Of a DNA stretch of 64,000 nucleotides, positions 49,539 to 58,917 are shown one piece after another (within the stretch, counting starts at the first letter, position 1; every line of letters starts with the position of its first letter). The notes beneath the pieces are model-generated. The model was given only the letters and a program-made list of their open reading frames with translations, was not told where the DNA came from and did no database searches. This stretch comes from Tomitella fengzijianii (GTDB lineage Bacteria; Actinomycetota; Actinomycetes; Mycobacteriales; Mycobacteriaceae): NCBI RefSeq assembly GCF_007559025.1, contig NZ_CP041765.1:368679-432678 (forward strand), read 5' to 3'. The position numbers and the translations under genes are program-made.

Positions 49539-50681
49539 ATGTCGACGGCGGATGATGCGGAACTCACCGAACTGGAGAACCCGCGCATCGTCGATCTGTT
49601 CGCAGGCCCGGGCGGGTTCGACGTCGCGGCGCATTGGCTGGGGGTCCCCTCGATCGGCGTCGAGTTCGACGCTAACGCGTGCGCAACCCGCAATGCGGCC
49701 GGACTGCAGACGCGGTTCGAAGACGTCACGAAGGTGCACCCCGAGGAGTACCTCGACTGCAACGTGCTCGTGGGCGGCCCGCCGTGCCAGACGTTCACGG
49801 TGGCCGGCCGCGGAGCCGGCCGTAGGGCGCTGGATGATGTGCTCCAGCTGGTGGGGATGCTTGCAGCCGGGAAGATCGATGAGGCGTTGGCCGCGGCTGC
49901 GAAATTCTCGGATCCGCGAACCGGTCTGGTGCTCCAACCGTTGATCTGGGCGCTTATTCGGCATCGCATCGGCAAACCCTACGAGGCGATCGTGCTCGAG
50001 CAGGTGCCGGCAGTCGAGCCCGTGTGGCATGCAATGGCGGCGGTGCTCCGCGGCATCGGTTACGGGGCTTCTGCGGAGGTGCTCAAGAGCGAGCAGTTCG
50101 GAGTTCCCCAGACCCGTCGCCGCGCAGTCCTCATCGCACGCCGAGGGTTCCCGAGCAGCGCAGTGCGGTTCCCTGAGCCGACCCACGAGGCATTCGATAG
50201 ACGTCGGGAAGCGGGGGGTGAGGATTTCCTCTCGATCTTCCGGAAGTTACAACCGTGCGTCTCGATGAGAGAAGCGCTGCAGTTTGATCTGCAGTATCGG
50301 ATGCCGTTCACCGTCGTATCGAACTACGGCTCGGGTGGCGATCCTCGAAACAGGGGGCGACGCACCTCTGACCAGCCGTCGTTCACCATCACCGGCAAAG
50401 CGTCTCGCAACAAGATCGTCTTCGACAACGGGGTCGAGACGCGGTTCACCCAACTCGTGTCGAGCTGCCTCCAGTCATTCCCGCATGACTACCAGTGGGA
50501 GGGCGGCGACATCTCCCAGCAGATCGGTAATGCAGTCCCTCCGCGTATGGCGGCCCACGTTCTCAATGCGGTGCTAGGCCGGCCGTCGTGGGCGGTGGAC
50601 GATGTATTCTTCCGTGAGGTTCAGAAGTCGTGGTTCTCGCGGAAGCCGACCGGGATGGTCCCAGTGGGCGTCGAGGCCTGA
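49539..50681 (+). CDS. dcm: DNA (cytosine-5) methyltransferase
   Basis: A 380-residue C5 methyltransferase (modification arm). Motif I DLFAGPGGFD (residues 19-28), motif IV GGPPCQTF with nucleophile Cys83, motif VI LEQVPAV (the usual ENV is EQV), motif VIII QTRRR, a target-recognition region around residues 240-310, and motif X QIGNAVPPRMA. The GHC-free spacing is normal for the family. ATG 49539 is chosen because motif I starts about 20 residues in; ATG 49446 would add 31. The recognition sequence cannot be inferred. It converges with the 249-residue protein gene, 4 bp apart. Confidence 0.94.
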   Translation: MSTADDAELTELENPRIVDLFAGPGGFDVAAHWLGVPSIGVEFDANACATRNAAGLQTRFEDVTKVHPEEYLDCNVLVGGPPCQTFTVAGRGAGRRALDDVLQLVGMLAAGKIDEALAAAAKFSDPRTGLVLQPLIWALIRHRIGKPYEAIVLEQVPAVEPVWHAMAAVLRGIGYGASAEVLKSEQFGVPQTRRRAVLIARRGFPSSAVRFPEPTHEAFDRRREAGGEDFLSIFRKLQPCVSMREALQFDLQYRMPFTVVSNYGSGGDPRNRGRRTSDQPSFTITGKASRNKIVFDNGVETRFTQLVSSCLQSFPHDYQWEGGDISQQIGNAVPPRMAAHVLNAVLGRPSWAVDDVFFREVQKSWFSRKPTGMVPVGVEA

Positions 50682-50685
50682 CGAG

Positions 50686-51435
50686 TCAGACGCCCACTGC
50701 GCTGAGCGTTTCGCCGATCGTTCGGCGTAGCAGGGCTTGCAGTTGTGTCTGCTCCAGGGTCTCGAACCGCATGAACCAGCCGAGTCGTAGCACGCGCTTC
50801 ATGAAGTCACGGAAAACGTCGCGGTTCCTTCGTTGTGCCTCGACTTCATTCCAGACGGTGATGATCGCGCGGACGAGAGCAGGGCTCGCGCCGATCGAGT
50901 TGCGGCGCTCGTAGATCTGGCCGAATGCCTCGCCGCCGATACGGCCCAGGTCGGCGTACGGGTCATCCGCAGAAGAGTCGTGGATGAGCTGGGCCCGCCA
51001 CCAGAGCCGACCGAAGACATGACGCGTGAGATCGGTGCCGAGTGCGCGGTCGCGGACCGGCTCGGGGAACCGCCAGACGAGGACGTCCGGTAGCAGGATC
51101 AGGGCGAGGAAAGCCCAGACGCCTCCTGCGGCGGCCTCGGCCGGCGCAAGGCCGGATTCGCGGTGCAGATGCCGCGCGACGGCGAGATCGAATGACTCTC
51201 TTGCCTGCACCTTGGGCGGTTCCGGGAACCCCGCATTCTTCGCGTGCCGGAGTACGGACTCGCGTAGCGAGTCGAGCTGTTCGGCGCCCGCGCGTAGTCC
51301 GCCCGTCGCCACGTAGACCGCGCTGTCGTCTTGGACGGAGGCTTTCTTCTGCAGGTCTGCAAGGGAGGCGCCATGGATCTCCTCGAAGCGTGCTTCCGCG
51401 ATGTTCGGGAGCAGGCGAGGGTAGAGAATGCTCAT
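50686..51435 (-). CDS. Uncharacterised 249-residue defence-island protein (possibly DUF6339)
   Basis: Last gene of the minus-strand operon. A mostly alpha-helical soluble protein: N-terminal MSILYPRLLPNIAEARFEEI, a short Tyr/Thr patch VYVATGGLRAG, helix ESFDLAVARHLHRESGLAPAEA, a hydrophobic-aromatic segment GVWAFLALILLPDVLVWRFPEP, a conserved-looking FGRLWWRAQLIHDSSADDPY, then a long basic helix with RRNRDVFRDFMKRVLRLGWFM. I recall a DUF6339 family in this operon context but cannot confirm. No catalytic motif is obvious. It overlaps the upstream gene by four bases. Confidence 0.72.
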   Translation of the reverse strand: MSILYPRLLPNIAEARFEEIHGASLADLQKKASVQDDSAVYVATGGLRAGAEQLDSLRESVLRHAKNAGFPEPPKVQARESFDLAVARHLHRESGLAPAEAAAGGVWAFLALILLPDVLVWRFPEPVRDRALGTDLTRHVFGRLWWRAQLIHDSSADDPYADLGRIGGEAFGQIYERRNSIGASPALVRAIITVWNEVEAQRRNRDVFRDFMKRVLRLGWFMRFETLEQTQLQALLRRTIGETLSAVGV

Positions 51436-52334
51436 CGGACCTCCGAGAAAACGCGCACGGCGTCGTGCACTTCGTCTGCGAACATCGCGGGCTGCGAATC
51501 CCGCCTCCGTCGTATGCTTTTGTAGTCCTCATCAGGAAAGATGCGGTGCATCACCCCCTGCAGCATCCGGCCGATGCTTCCTTCGGGATAGTCGATCGAG
51601 GAGTCGAGTTCCTCGATCGACAAAGCATGCTCGATGAGCACGCGGGTCACATCGGCATGTGCTGCGGACAGCAGCACCGCATCGGCGGTCGTCGGGTCAC
51701 CCGCGTTCCTGAAGGCGTGTGCGACGGCGTCGATCGATTCATTGATGTAGAGCATCAGTGAGCCCATGGCGGCGGAGTCGGGGTTGCTGCCGACCGACAC
51801 GGACCACGGTGTGCCCAGCGGGAATGTCGTGACGGCGAAGTCGACCATTGCGACAGGGAAGAGCGGTGCGTCGTCCTCCAGAACGATGCGGAATTCCTCC
51901 GACCACAGCTCTGAACCCGGCAGATGGGCGGTGAACGGCTCAGGGGTTGAGACCTGTTCGGCGAGGACGATGGCCGTGCGCAGTGTGAGGGTGCCCCCGA
52001 GGTCCTCACCCCTCAGATGGGCGTCCACCTGGAGGTTGGCGATTCCGTCAAGGCCGGGCAACTTCTCTCGAAAGCAGCGCGACCGTTGGTGCGAGCCCGA
52101 CGACTCCCACACGACCGCGAGCAACAAGGCGGCGTCCGTGGGGAGCCCCGACTGTTCCCGGAGCTTGGACAGGTCGATGCGCACGTCGCGTGCTATGGCG
52201 AGGTCGGTGTTGTAGTCCCAGCCCGGCAGTGCGATCGGCCCTTCGTACGTGCGCCCCGCCGCGGTGACCAGCCACGCGCTCGGATCTGCGCACTGCTGGT
52301 CGGGGCGGCGATACGGGAAGACTGTCCGTGCCAA
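51432..52334 (-). CDS. Uncharacterised 300-residue defence-island protein
   Basis: Fourth gene of the operon. The start is TTG 52334 with GGAGG seven bases upstream; the gap to the GHKL gene stop is 2 bases. Sequence begins ARTVFPYRRPDQQCADPSAW and is beta-rich in the middle (VRIDLSKLREQSGLP, ALLLAVVWESSGSHQRS, GTLTLRTAIVLAEQ, LWSEEFRIVLEDDAPLFPVAMVDFA), then helical with ADAVLLSAAHADVTRVLIEHAL. It has no nuclease or ATPase motif I can see. A structural or effector role in the system is inferred from strict operon linkage only. Confidence 0.72.
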   Translation of the reverse strand: MARTVFPYRRPDQQCADPSAWLVTAAGRTYEGPIALPGWDYNTDLAIARDVRIDLSKLREQSGLPTDAALLLAVVWESSGSHQRSRCFREKLPGLDGIANLQVDAHLRGEDLGGTLTLRTAIVLAEQVSTPEPFTAHLPGSELWSEEFRIVLEDDAPLFPVAMVDFAVTTFPLGTPWSVSVGSNPDSAAMGSLMLYINESIDAVAHAFRNAGDPTTADAVLLSAAHADVTRVLIEHALSIEELDSSIDYPEGSIGRMLQGVMHRIFPDEDYKSIRRRRDSQPAMFADEVHDAVRVFSEVR

Positions 52335-52336
52335 TG

Positions 52337-54211
52337 TCAGGCCTCCGCTCTGTTCGCCGTGATGGCGATGGATGTGCCGGCGTCCGGTGCCGGCGCGACG
52401 AGGAGAAGCCGTGGGGAGTCGTCTCCCGGGTGCGTGAGCTCCTGCAACGATGTGAAACCGCCGCCGTCCTCGCGCGTCCACCCGACGACAGTCGGGACGG
52501 CGGCGCCGGCGGGAGCATCCTTCTCTCTGGCGCCGGGCAGCGTGACGGAGAGCTTCGCACTTACAACGACCTCGTCGGAGCAGCTCACGCGAAACTTCTG
52601 GATGACGACCAACCGGCCGGAATGCTCTCCGAACACCGGATCGCCGTCGTACGAGACGCGTGGACGGGAGGTGGCTGCGCGATGCCGTGCGGTGGTCTGA
52701 GGCGCACCGGCACCATTCGATCCAGACTTTCCGGTCTCGGCCCCCGCACGGCCGGAATCGCCCGCGACCACAGGTTGCGGTGAGGCTCCCGCTACGAGAT
52801 CCGCGAATCGACGACTGACATCGCCCAGCGGTACGGATGCGGCGGCTCCTGCCGGTGCGTCCGCCACGGGTTCGATGTAGGTGTTGGCCTGCTCTTTGAG
52901 CCGAGTGAAGGCGACCCGCACGAAGGTTCGGGCATGGCCCTCCAGGTTGGCCGGCACCCAGTCGTCGTGGGTTGGCGGTTCCGCCTGGGCGAAAACGTCG
53001 TCCACCGCGTCGTCGGCGCGGAAGACGCCCGCGTAACCGACGCTTCCCGAACCGGTTTGCGGACCGCGGTGGTACTTCACCACCAGCTCCGGACTCCTCA
53101 TCAAGCAGATGTGGTTGCAGGTCCTGCCGAATCCGTTCTCCTCTGCCAGGTCAGAGGCCTCGAAGTGCTGGGAGAACCGCTTGTCGATATGGGCCTCGCC
53201 CAACAGCTTCTTCGGCCGGAGCGCGCGGATCTCGGTGCTCTTCCCCTCCTTCAATGACCGGAATGCGCTGACGAACATGTGCAGAGGGGAGGTCTGGGCC
53301 GGGTCGGGGATGTTCACGTCGGCACCGTTGCGGTGCACCGTGAACAACATGGCAGGCTTCGGTTGCTGTGTGTGGGTGATCATCTTGGGCCAGAGGTTCC
53401 ACGCGATCGCGTCCGCCATCCACCGTGCGGCACTGTCGGCACTGCGGTCTTCGTCGTCCTCGTCGAAGTCGAGGATCGGATCGATGATCGAGATGGTCGT
53501 ACCCGTCTCTTCGCCTGTGAATTCGCGCAGCCCCAAGGACCTCGCGACCCTGTCGGCCTCGTCGTCGATCAGCGGCTCGAGTACCTCGCCCGACGTGTCC
53601 CCCCACCAGTGTCTGCCGGTGAAGCGGCATCCGGACTCCCCCTCGCCCTGCGTGTAGCTGTACCACAGGCTGCAAACGATGAGGCGGGTCTGAAACCGTC
53701 CTCGGCCGACACGGCAACGCGTGTAGATGAGCACTGTTCCGCAACGGGAGAGGAGAAAGAATATGCCCTTGCCGAAACCGTACGTGCCGCCGCCGAGGTC
53801 CACGTTGCGTGGCTCGCCCGCGTTGCGGACGAAAGCGACGAAGTCGTTGTCGGTGGTCACCGCATTGTCGGCGCGCGTCGGTCCGCCGAGGCCGCGAGTG
53901 CCGCGATCGGTCACTGACAAGACGCGGATCCGGTTCTGCAAGGACTTGCGCAAGGGCAGCTGATCGTTTGAAGGGGCGCCACGCAGGAGCGTGTCGCGCC
54001 AACGCGGCGCCACGGTGGTGCTCAGTTCTTCGAGATCGATCGTGAAACGGACTTGATGCCCTCCCAATGCGGCATCGGAACTGTTCTGGGCGGCCTCGCG
54101 TACCAGCACTGTGAGCATGTTCAGCGCTGGCCGCCCGAGCTGGTTCCTGATCCCCTCCGCGGTGGACGCGCCACTCGGAGGGAACGGCTGGGAGTGCCAT
54201 CCGATGCTCAT
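52337..54211 (-). CDS. GHKL-family ATPase (MutL/MORC-like) of the defence operon
   Basis: A 624-residue protein with an N-terminal GHKL ATPase. LTVLVREAAQNSSDA is the N-box (Glu39, Asn43, Asp46), VTDRGTRGLGG the DxGxG-type motif, and GGGTYGFGKG the lid/Gly-rich motif around residue 140-149. A central transducer-like part follows and the C-terminus from about residue 490 is a Gly/Ala-rich linker plus a beta-rich domain (VSYDGDPVFGEHSG, VIQKFRVSCSDEVVVSAKLSVTL). No MutL endonuclease motif is seen. MutL/MORC-like ATPases occur in restriction-modification operons with Z1 proteins. It overlaps the DUF4420 gene by four bases. Confidence 0.87.
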   Translation of the reverse strand: MSIGWHSQPFPPSGASTAEGIRNQLGRPALNMLTVLVREAAQNSSDAALGGHQVRFTIDLEELSTTVAPRWRDTLLRGAPSNDQLPLRKSLQNRIRVLSVTDRGTRGLGGPTRADNAVTTDNDFVAFVRNAGEPRNVDLGGGTYGFGKGIFFLLSRCGTVLIYTRCRVGRGRFQTRLIVCSLWYSYTQGEGESGCRFTGRHWWGDTSGEVLEPLIDDEADRVARSLGLREFTGEETGTTISIIDPILDFDEDDEDRSADSAARWMADAIAWNLWPKMITHTQQPKPAMLFTVHRNGADVNIPDPAQTSPLHMFVSAFRSLKEGKSTEIRALRPKKLLGEAHIDKRFSQHFEASDLAEENGFGRTCNHICLMRSPELVVKYHRGPQTGSGSVGYAGVFRADDAVDDVFAQAEPPTHDDWVPANLEGHARTFVRVAFTRLKEQANTYIEPVADAPAGAAASVPLGDVSRRFADLVAGASPQPVVAGDSGRAGAETGKSGSNGAGAPQTTARHRAATSRPRVSYDGDPVFGEHSGRLVVIQKFRVSCSDEVVVSAKLSVTLPGAREKDAPAGAAVPTVVGWTREDGGGFTSLQELTHPGDDSPRLLLVAPAPDAGTSIAITANRAEA

Positions 54212-55236
54212 CGGTCTTCCTCCAGGTGCGATGCGACCAGCTGGTCGAGAACGTACTCGGGATCGGTGCGAAAGTCGTGACCCGTGGGAAGCGCGATCGA
54301 GTACGAAACGTCGACGATGCCATCCGCGTCTGCAGGATCGGCGAACTGATCACGGGTCAAACGTGGGAAGCCATCGCGCACGGTGTACCAGGAGTCGGAC
54401 ACGATCTTGTAGCGGGTGACCGAGTACAACTCCGCGTGTGCAGCCGAGTACCCGGCCGCTGTGAGCCGGGACATCAACTCCGGCGGGTCGTCGGTGGCCT
54501 GCTCCGCTCGAGCGACGAGGTCGGGCAGAGCGTCGCCTGCCGGGCCCGACTCGACTTCGTCGACCTCGAGGTACCGGAGGAAGAGCTGTCCGCCGGAAGG
54601 AGGCGCAAGCTGATCGATGCCGTGGACCCGTGTCGTGCGTGCAGTTCCGGCGATCGCAGTCTTCACCTCGAGGGCTATCGCGGATGTGGTGAAGTCGTGC
54701 CGCGCGCTCAAGGGGCCCGCCCAGGTCATCACCGACGACGGGCTGCGCTCCAGCAGCTCCAGGAGAGTGATGAGCTCACCGGCAAGCCCGATGCGCGCGG
54801 ACCGCGGCAATACGCCGTCGGGTGTTGAGAACAGTCCCCGCCACTTGCGTACCACGGAGTTCATGGCGGCGATGGCCCTTGTCGGCGTGGAATTTATCGC
54901 GTCGAGGATGTCGCGGCACAGGTCGGTGAACAAGTCGTGGTAGCGCGGGTTCTCGCAGCAGACGTCGGCATAGCGGACGAACGAGGTCTTGTCCTCCAAT
55001 GACAACTCACCGATCGAGATGTTCGCCCCGTCGGCGGTGCGGCCGATGCGCTGCTTTCGAGACAGGGGCACGAGGAGATGACGCCGCATGGAGCGGTCGA
55101 CGGCCGTCAAGATCGGTCCCTGACCGATGCGCAGATCGATGTCGTAGGTGCGGATGCGATCGTGACCGCCGGCGACCTGGGATTCCAGCAGTGTCCACCC
55201 CTTCGTCAAACGGCCTGGCCCGGTCGGAGCGGTCAT
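54208..55236 (-). CDS. DUF4420 PD-(D/E)XK motif protein, putative restriction endonuclease
   Basis: A 342-residue protein of the PF14390-type family. The nuclease core reads RIGLAGELITLLELL (Glu154), HDFTTSAIALEVKTA (Asp181 and Glu190-Val-Lys192), then a Gln/Asp region (HGIDQLAPPSGGQLFLRYLEV). This Glu, Asp, ExK arrangement fits an active PD-(D/E)XK nuclease. The N-terminal 140 residues (including IGQGPILTAVDRSMRRHLLVPL) are a separate domain. It is second in the operon, overlapping the Z1 gene by four bases and the GHKL gene by four, so translation is coupled throughout. Predicted cutting arm of the system. Confidence 0.87.
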   Translation of the reverse strand: MTAPTGPGRLTKGWTLLESQVAGGHDRIRTYDIDLRIGQGPILTAVDRSMRRHLLVPLSRKQRIGRTADGANISIGELSLEDKTSFVRYADVCCENPRYHDLFTDLCRDILDAINSTPTRAIAAMNSVVRKWRGLFSTPDGVLPRSARIGLAGELITLLELLERSPSSVMTWAGPLSARHDFTTSAIALEVKTAIAGTARTTRVHGIDQLAPPSGGQLFLRYLEVDEVESGPAGDALPDLVARAEQATDDPPELMSRLTAAGYSAAHAELYSVTRYKIVSDSWYTVRDGFPRLTRDQFADPADADGIVDVSYSIALPTGHDFRTDPEYVLDQLVASHLEEDR

Positions 55237-56840
55237 GGCAGTTCCTCGTGCTCGAGTGCATCGAGTTCGGCATCGTCGATCTCCTCGATCTCGATGCCCG
55301 AGAGGTCCGCGCTGACGTAAGTGTGCTTGGCCTGCGAGTCCTCGCCATCGGCCGGAGGGAACACCAGGCCGAATCCGACCAGGTCGTCGGGGGCGTCGAG
55401 TGCGACGCGCTTCGTTCCGGACGACGGACGCTTCGAGTTGGGTGCGGAGTCTTTGTCGATGACGTATAGGACCAGCAGCCCGGTGTGGGGAAGCTGCACG
55501 CGGCGCAGCGTGAAGATCTCCTCCTCGGTGAGCGGCTGTTCCTTGCTCACCTTGCTCAGGTTGAGATCGAGTGCTGCGTCCCGACGGCTCATAAGCGTCT
55601 TTATGTCGACGACGTCGCCTTCGAGACGCGAGCGGACGACCCTGCCCGGTGCGATGCCGTGCCCGAGGTCGACTGTCGCAGATGGATCGCCCGTGGGCTT
55701 CCCGACGATCGCGATATTCCAGGTCAGCAGCTCGGATTGGCGTACTCGCTTCTCGATGTACTCGATGAGTACGTCGTTGCTGCTCTCGAAAGACTCGGGA
55801 TGGTACGAGTATTCCCGCAGGAATCGGGTCACGGCCTTGTATCCGGCGTTCCGCCAAAGGTAGCGGGAGTGTCGCCCGTCGGCTTCGACGCGGATGTGAT
55901 CGGCGTCGAGTGAACTGATCAGTCCACGGAGCGCCGACAGGTTGTCCTCGACGGCGCTCGGGGAGACATCGAAGAAGTGCGTCTGGATCCGGCGTCCGCC
56001 GAACGCCGAGTAGACCTCGACGGCGTCTGCCATCTTCGCAGCGGATGTCACGAGGAGTGAAGGGTGTGTGCGGATACGGACGGCGAACGACGTCGGGGTG
56101 TCATTGCCGGCCATGTAGCGATCGATGTCCCTGCGGATCTCCGTCTCCACGGTGGCGAGGTGACGGAACCAGCCGCGGAGTTCTTCCGTGAGCCAGATGC
56201 GCGGCAGATCCTCGTAACCGCTGCGGTACCCGAACCAGCGGGCCATCTGCAGGAGCGAATCGTAGGCGGAGACCGACCGGACGAAGTAGCTCACGGCCAG
56301 CCCCTCCAGGGTGAGACCTCGAGAGAGCGTGTTTCCGCCGATCGCGATGGCGACGACCGGTTGGCCCTCGTAGTCCAACCGCTCGCGACTGGTCGCATTG
56401 TCGATGATGATGCGAGATTCCGAGAGAACCGAGGGGAGCATCTCGAGCACCTCGTCGAAATCCACGGGCGCGAGCCCGAACTCCCCGGCGGGGACGGCGG
56501 CGTTCTCTCGTTTCCACAGACCCTCGAGCTCGCCGAGGATCCGGGGGTCGAGGTCTTGGATGCGGTCTTGCACCGATTCCTGGAACCGGGCGAGCGGTTC
56601 GTGGAAGCTCTCGTGCACCGAGGTCTTCACGCTGGTGTGGATGAGCATGGTCGAATGCTTGTTGCCGGTCCTGCGTACGCGACGGGCGGCGGTCGCAAGC
56701 CAGAAGTACAGCACCGACGTGCGCAGTGACCCCGTGATGGAGGGGACGAAGCCATCGGCATCGGCGCGAGACGCAGGCCTCACCAAGGGGACCTCGGAAT
56801 CGTCGATGATCCGGATCATGTCGTACCCGTCGAAGACCTC
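55233..56840 (-). pseudogene. Z1 domain helicase-like gene, 3' part (interrupted by IS30 element)
   Basis: The C-terminal 535 residues of a Z1 protein. The gene continues at 57940 on the other side of the IS. Reading across the junction with the 3-bp duplication counted once gives ...DAEDE-VFDGYDMIR in frame, total 861 residues. This part contains IIIDNATSRERLDYEGQPVV, AIGGNTLSRGLTLEGLAVSYF and LLQMARWFGYRSGYEDLPRIW, the conserved helicase-like second half (motifs with Arg finger) of Z1. A TTG 24 bases inside the IS would give an in-frame start (LLPRVDTAE...), so a truncated protein may be made; loss of Walker A means no ATPase. Confidence 0.9.
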
Positions 56841-56847
56841 GGCAGTG

Positions 56848-57882
56848 TCAACTCGTGGAAGCAATCGGCTCGGCCAGTAGCTTCGTGAACACCTCCCGCG
56901 GGGTGAGGAAGCCGAGTACCGCGCGTGGCCGGTCGTTGAGCTCGTCGGCGATCGTGTCCAGGTAGGGCTGGTGGTCGGTGATCTCGATGCCCTTCGGCAG
57001 GTACTCGCGGATCAGCCCGTTCGTGTTCTCGTTGGTGCCGCGCTCCCACGGCGAGTGCGGATGAGCGAAGTACACCTTCAGGTCCGTGGCCGTGGTCAGC
57101 GCGGCATGCCGGGCCATCTCGGTCCCCTGATCCCAGGTCAGGGAACCGAGGATGTGCCGGGGCATGCCGCTGACCGTATCGATGAGCACATCTGCGAGGC
57201 CGTCGGCGTTCTTACCTGCGGGAAGACCGCAGATCAGGGTGAACCTGCTGGTGCGCTCGACCAAGGTGGCGGCCGCGGACTTGCCGCCCTTCCCGATGAT
57301 CAGATCGCCTTCCCACGATCCAGGAACCCTGCGGTCGGAGGCCTGCTCGGGCCGGTCGTCGATCGAGACCATGCCGACGATCTTCGCGCCGGTGCGCTCG
57401 CCGAGCGCCTTACGGGGCTTGCGGCGGGTGCGCTTGGAGCGCAACAGGATCCCGGACTTGGCGAGCTCGCCCTTGGGCAGCGCGTAGATCCACTGGTAGA
57501 TGGCCTCGTGTGAGATGGTTCGGCCTCCGGCGTCAGGGGAATGCACCATGGTGTCCACGCTGTCGTCGGTAGCTTCACGGTGCAACCTGCCGGCGATCTG
57601 GCGGGGCGTGCGTGAGTGGCGCAGATCGGTGCGGACCCGCAGCTCAAGCTGCGGGTCCGCGTCGATCTTGCGGGTCTGTGGTCTGCTACGGCGCCCTCGT
57701 GCTGCGCGGTCGGCGGCCACTGGCCGGTAGCCGCCGGCCGCGCTGGCGTTGCGTTTGCGTTCGCGCCAGATCACCGTCGGGTTCCGGCCGATGTCCTCAC
57801 CGATCTCCGCGTCGGACAGACCGGCCTTGATCCCGACCGCGATCTGCACTCTGTCGTCCAGCGTCAGCTGCCGCCGCCCCAA
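56848..57882 (-). CDS. IS30 family transposase, copy 1
   Basis: A 344-residue transposase. The N-terminal helix-turn-helix is RVQIAVGIKAGLSDAEIGEDIGRNPTVI. The DDE core has WEGDLIIGKGGKSA (first Asp), LTWDQGTEMARH (second Asp) and HSPWERGTNENTNGLIREYLPKG (Glu in the ERGTNENxNGxIR signature of IS30). ISHEAIYQWIYALPKGEL is also typical. The start is TTG 57882 with AGGAG 8 bases upstream. The reading frame is intact and equals copy 2, so it should be active. The stop lies 7 bases from the IS end. Confidence 0.96.
   Translation of the reverse strand: MGRRQLTLDDRVQIAVGIKAGLSDAEIGEDIGRNPTVIWRERKRNASAAGGYRPVAADRAARGRRSRPQTRKIDADPQLELRVRTDLRHSRTPRQIAGRLHREATDDSVDTMVHSPDAGGRTISHEAIYQWIYALPKGELAKSGILLRSKRTRRKPRKALGERTGAKIVGMVSIDDRPEQASDRRVPGSWEGDLIIGKGGKSAAATLVERTSRFTLICGLPAGKNADGLADVLIDTVSGMPRHILGSLTWDQGTEMARHAALTTATDLKVYFAHPHSPWERGTNENTNGLIREYLPKGIEITDHQPYLDTIADELNDRPRAVLGFLTPREVFTKLLAEPIASTS
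57631..57660. repeat. 30-bp perfect palindrome inside the IS30 transposase gene (copy 1)
   Basis: GCGGACCCGCAGCT (57631-57644), spacer CA, AGCTGCGGGTCCGC (57647-57660): 14-bp perfect arms within the coding sequence for ADPQLELRVRTD. The same palindrome is at 60464-60493 in copy 2. Such a hairpin could block transcription or translation that enters from outside. Confidence 0.8.
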
Positions 57883-57939
57883 CCCACCACTCCTACCGTG
57901 TCACCAGCATCATTGCTACGACGCTATGACACCGCCCTC

Positions 57940-58917
57940 GTCTTCGGCGTCGAGTGGCTCGCGGCCGAACAGCACCTCATTGCCGAAGTACGGGAACTTC
58001 GGCTGGGGGAGGCTGACGATGAAGTCCTTCGGGTACAGGTTCGAAGATGCCGGATCGATGAGGAGGTTCGCGAACGGCGTAGCGGTGTAGCCCAGGTACA
58101 CGGATTTGGGCAGCGAATCGACGATGTCCATGATGAGCGGATTGATCCGCTCCGTGGCCACCGTCGCCTGGTCGGCTTCGTCGTCGATGATCAGCGTAGG
58201 ACACTCGCGCAGGTGGTCTTCCGCTCCGCGTAGCCATTCACGGAACTTGCGCAGCACCGTGGCGTTCTTCTTGATGACGCACAGGACCTTCTGCCTGTTG
58301 TTCGATGCGAAGTACGAGATCGCGTGCGTCGGGGGCGGCGTGAAGTCGGAGTCGGGGTTGGTGAGTTCGATCCACTGGTCGTGGTGCTCGCCGATGAGAT
58401 CGTTGCGCAGTCGTACCTGCGTCTGACGCCGGAGGCTGTTGTGGATGCCGGCGAGGACGATGAAAAGCTTGTAGTTGCGGTCTGCGGCCTTGGCGATGAC
58501 CGCGGTGAAGTTGGTCGTCTTACCCGATTGCACGTGCCCCAGGACGAGTCCCTTGGTACTGAACTCGGGGGTCTTGGGGTGGTCGAGCAGGCCGACGATC
58601 TGCGAAGTGCTCTTGTCGAGCTCCTCGAGGGACTCCGCACTCCACCCGCTTTTCTGCAACTTGGAGCGGATGGCGGGCCAGTACTTGTCCTTGCTCTGAG
58701 GACCCGTGTACCAGGTGGACCGGCCGCCGACGACGACCGACGGCGCGATGCCCTGCTCCCGAACGGCGAGGGCCTCCTCCTCGTAGCGCTCTTGGACCTT
58801 GGTGAGCAGGGCCTCGTCGACACCCCACCTGCGCAACTTCCGGAACGCCTCGCTGGGCGTCTTGTTGGCCAGCTGTTCGAGGAAGTCCTCATAGAGCTCG
58901 TCGAGGTCGTCGTCCAT
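57940..58917 (-). pseudogene. Z1 domain helicase-like gene, 5' part (interrupted by IS30 element)
   Basis: The N-terminal 326 residues, from ATG 58917 (GGAGA upstream; ATG 58932 possible). Residues 1-55 are charged helices; GLVLGHVQSGKTTNFTAVIAK (partly shown) around 127-134 is Walker A; LIIDDEADQA around 242-250 is Walker B; and KSVYLGYTATPFANLLID around 271-288 is the TAT motif III, all typical of the Z1 group of superfamily 2 ATPases tied to restriction-modification operons. The frame runs into the IS and stops after GGVIAS. This was the first gene of the operon, so the insertion may also cut transcription of the four genes behind it. Confidence 0.92.

Larger units (their letters stand above)
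56841..57936 (-). mobile_element. IS30 family insertion sequence, copy 1
   Basis: 1,096 bp, flanked by a 3-bp target duplication CTC (56838-56840 and 57937-57939). Ends are imperfect inverted repeats: GGCAGTGTCAACTCGTGGAAG at the left (first 20 shown in part) and GGCGGTGTCATAGCGTCGTA from the right end inward, agreeing at about 19 of 25 positions. The left end encodes an outward TTGACA. Encodes one DDE transposase. The sequence equals copy 2 at 59674-60769. It interrupts the Z1 gene. Confidence 0.95.

Noticed and set aside
52337-54211. True MutL mismatch-repair protein
   Set aside because: It shares the GHKL ATPase motifs but lacks MutL C-terminal endonuclease motifs and sits in a restriction-like operon; actinobacteria of this group normally lack MutS/MutL.
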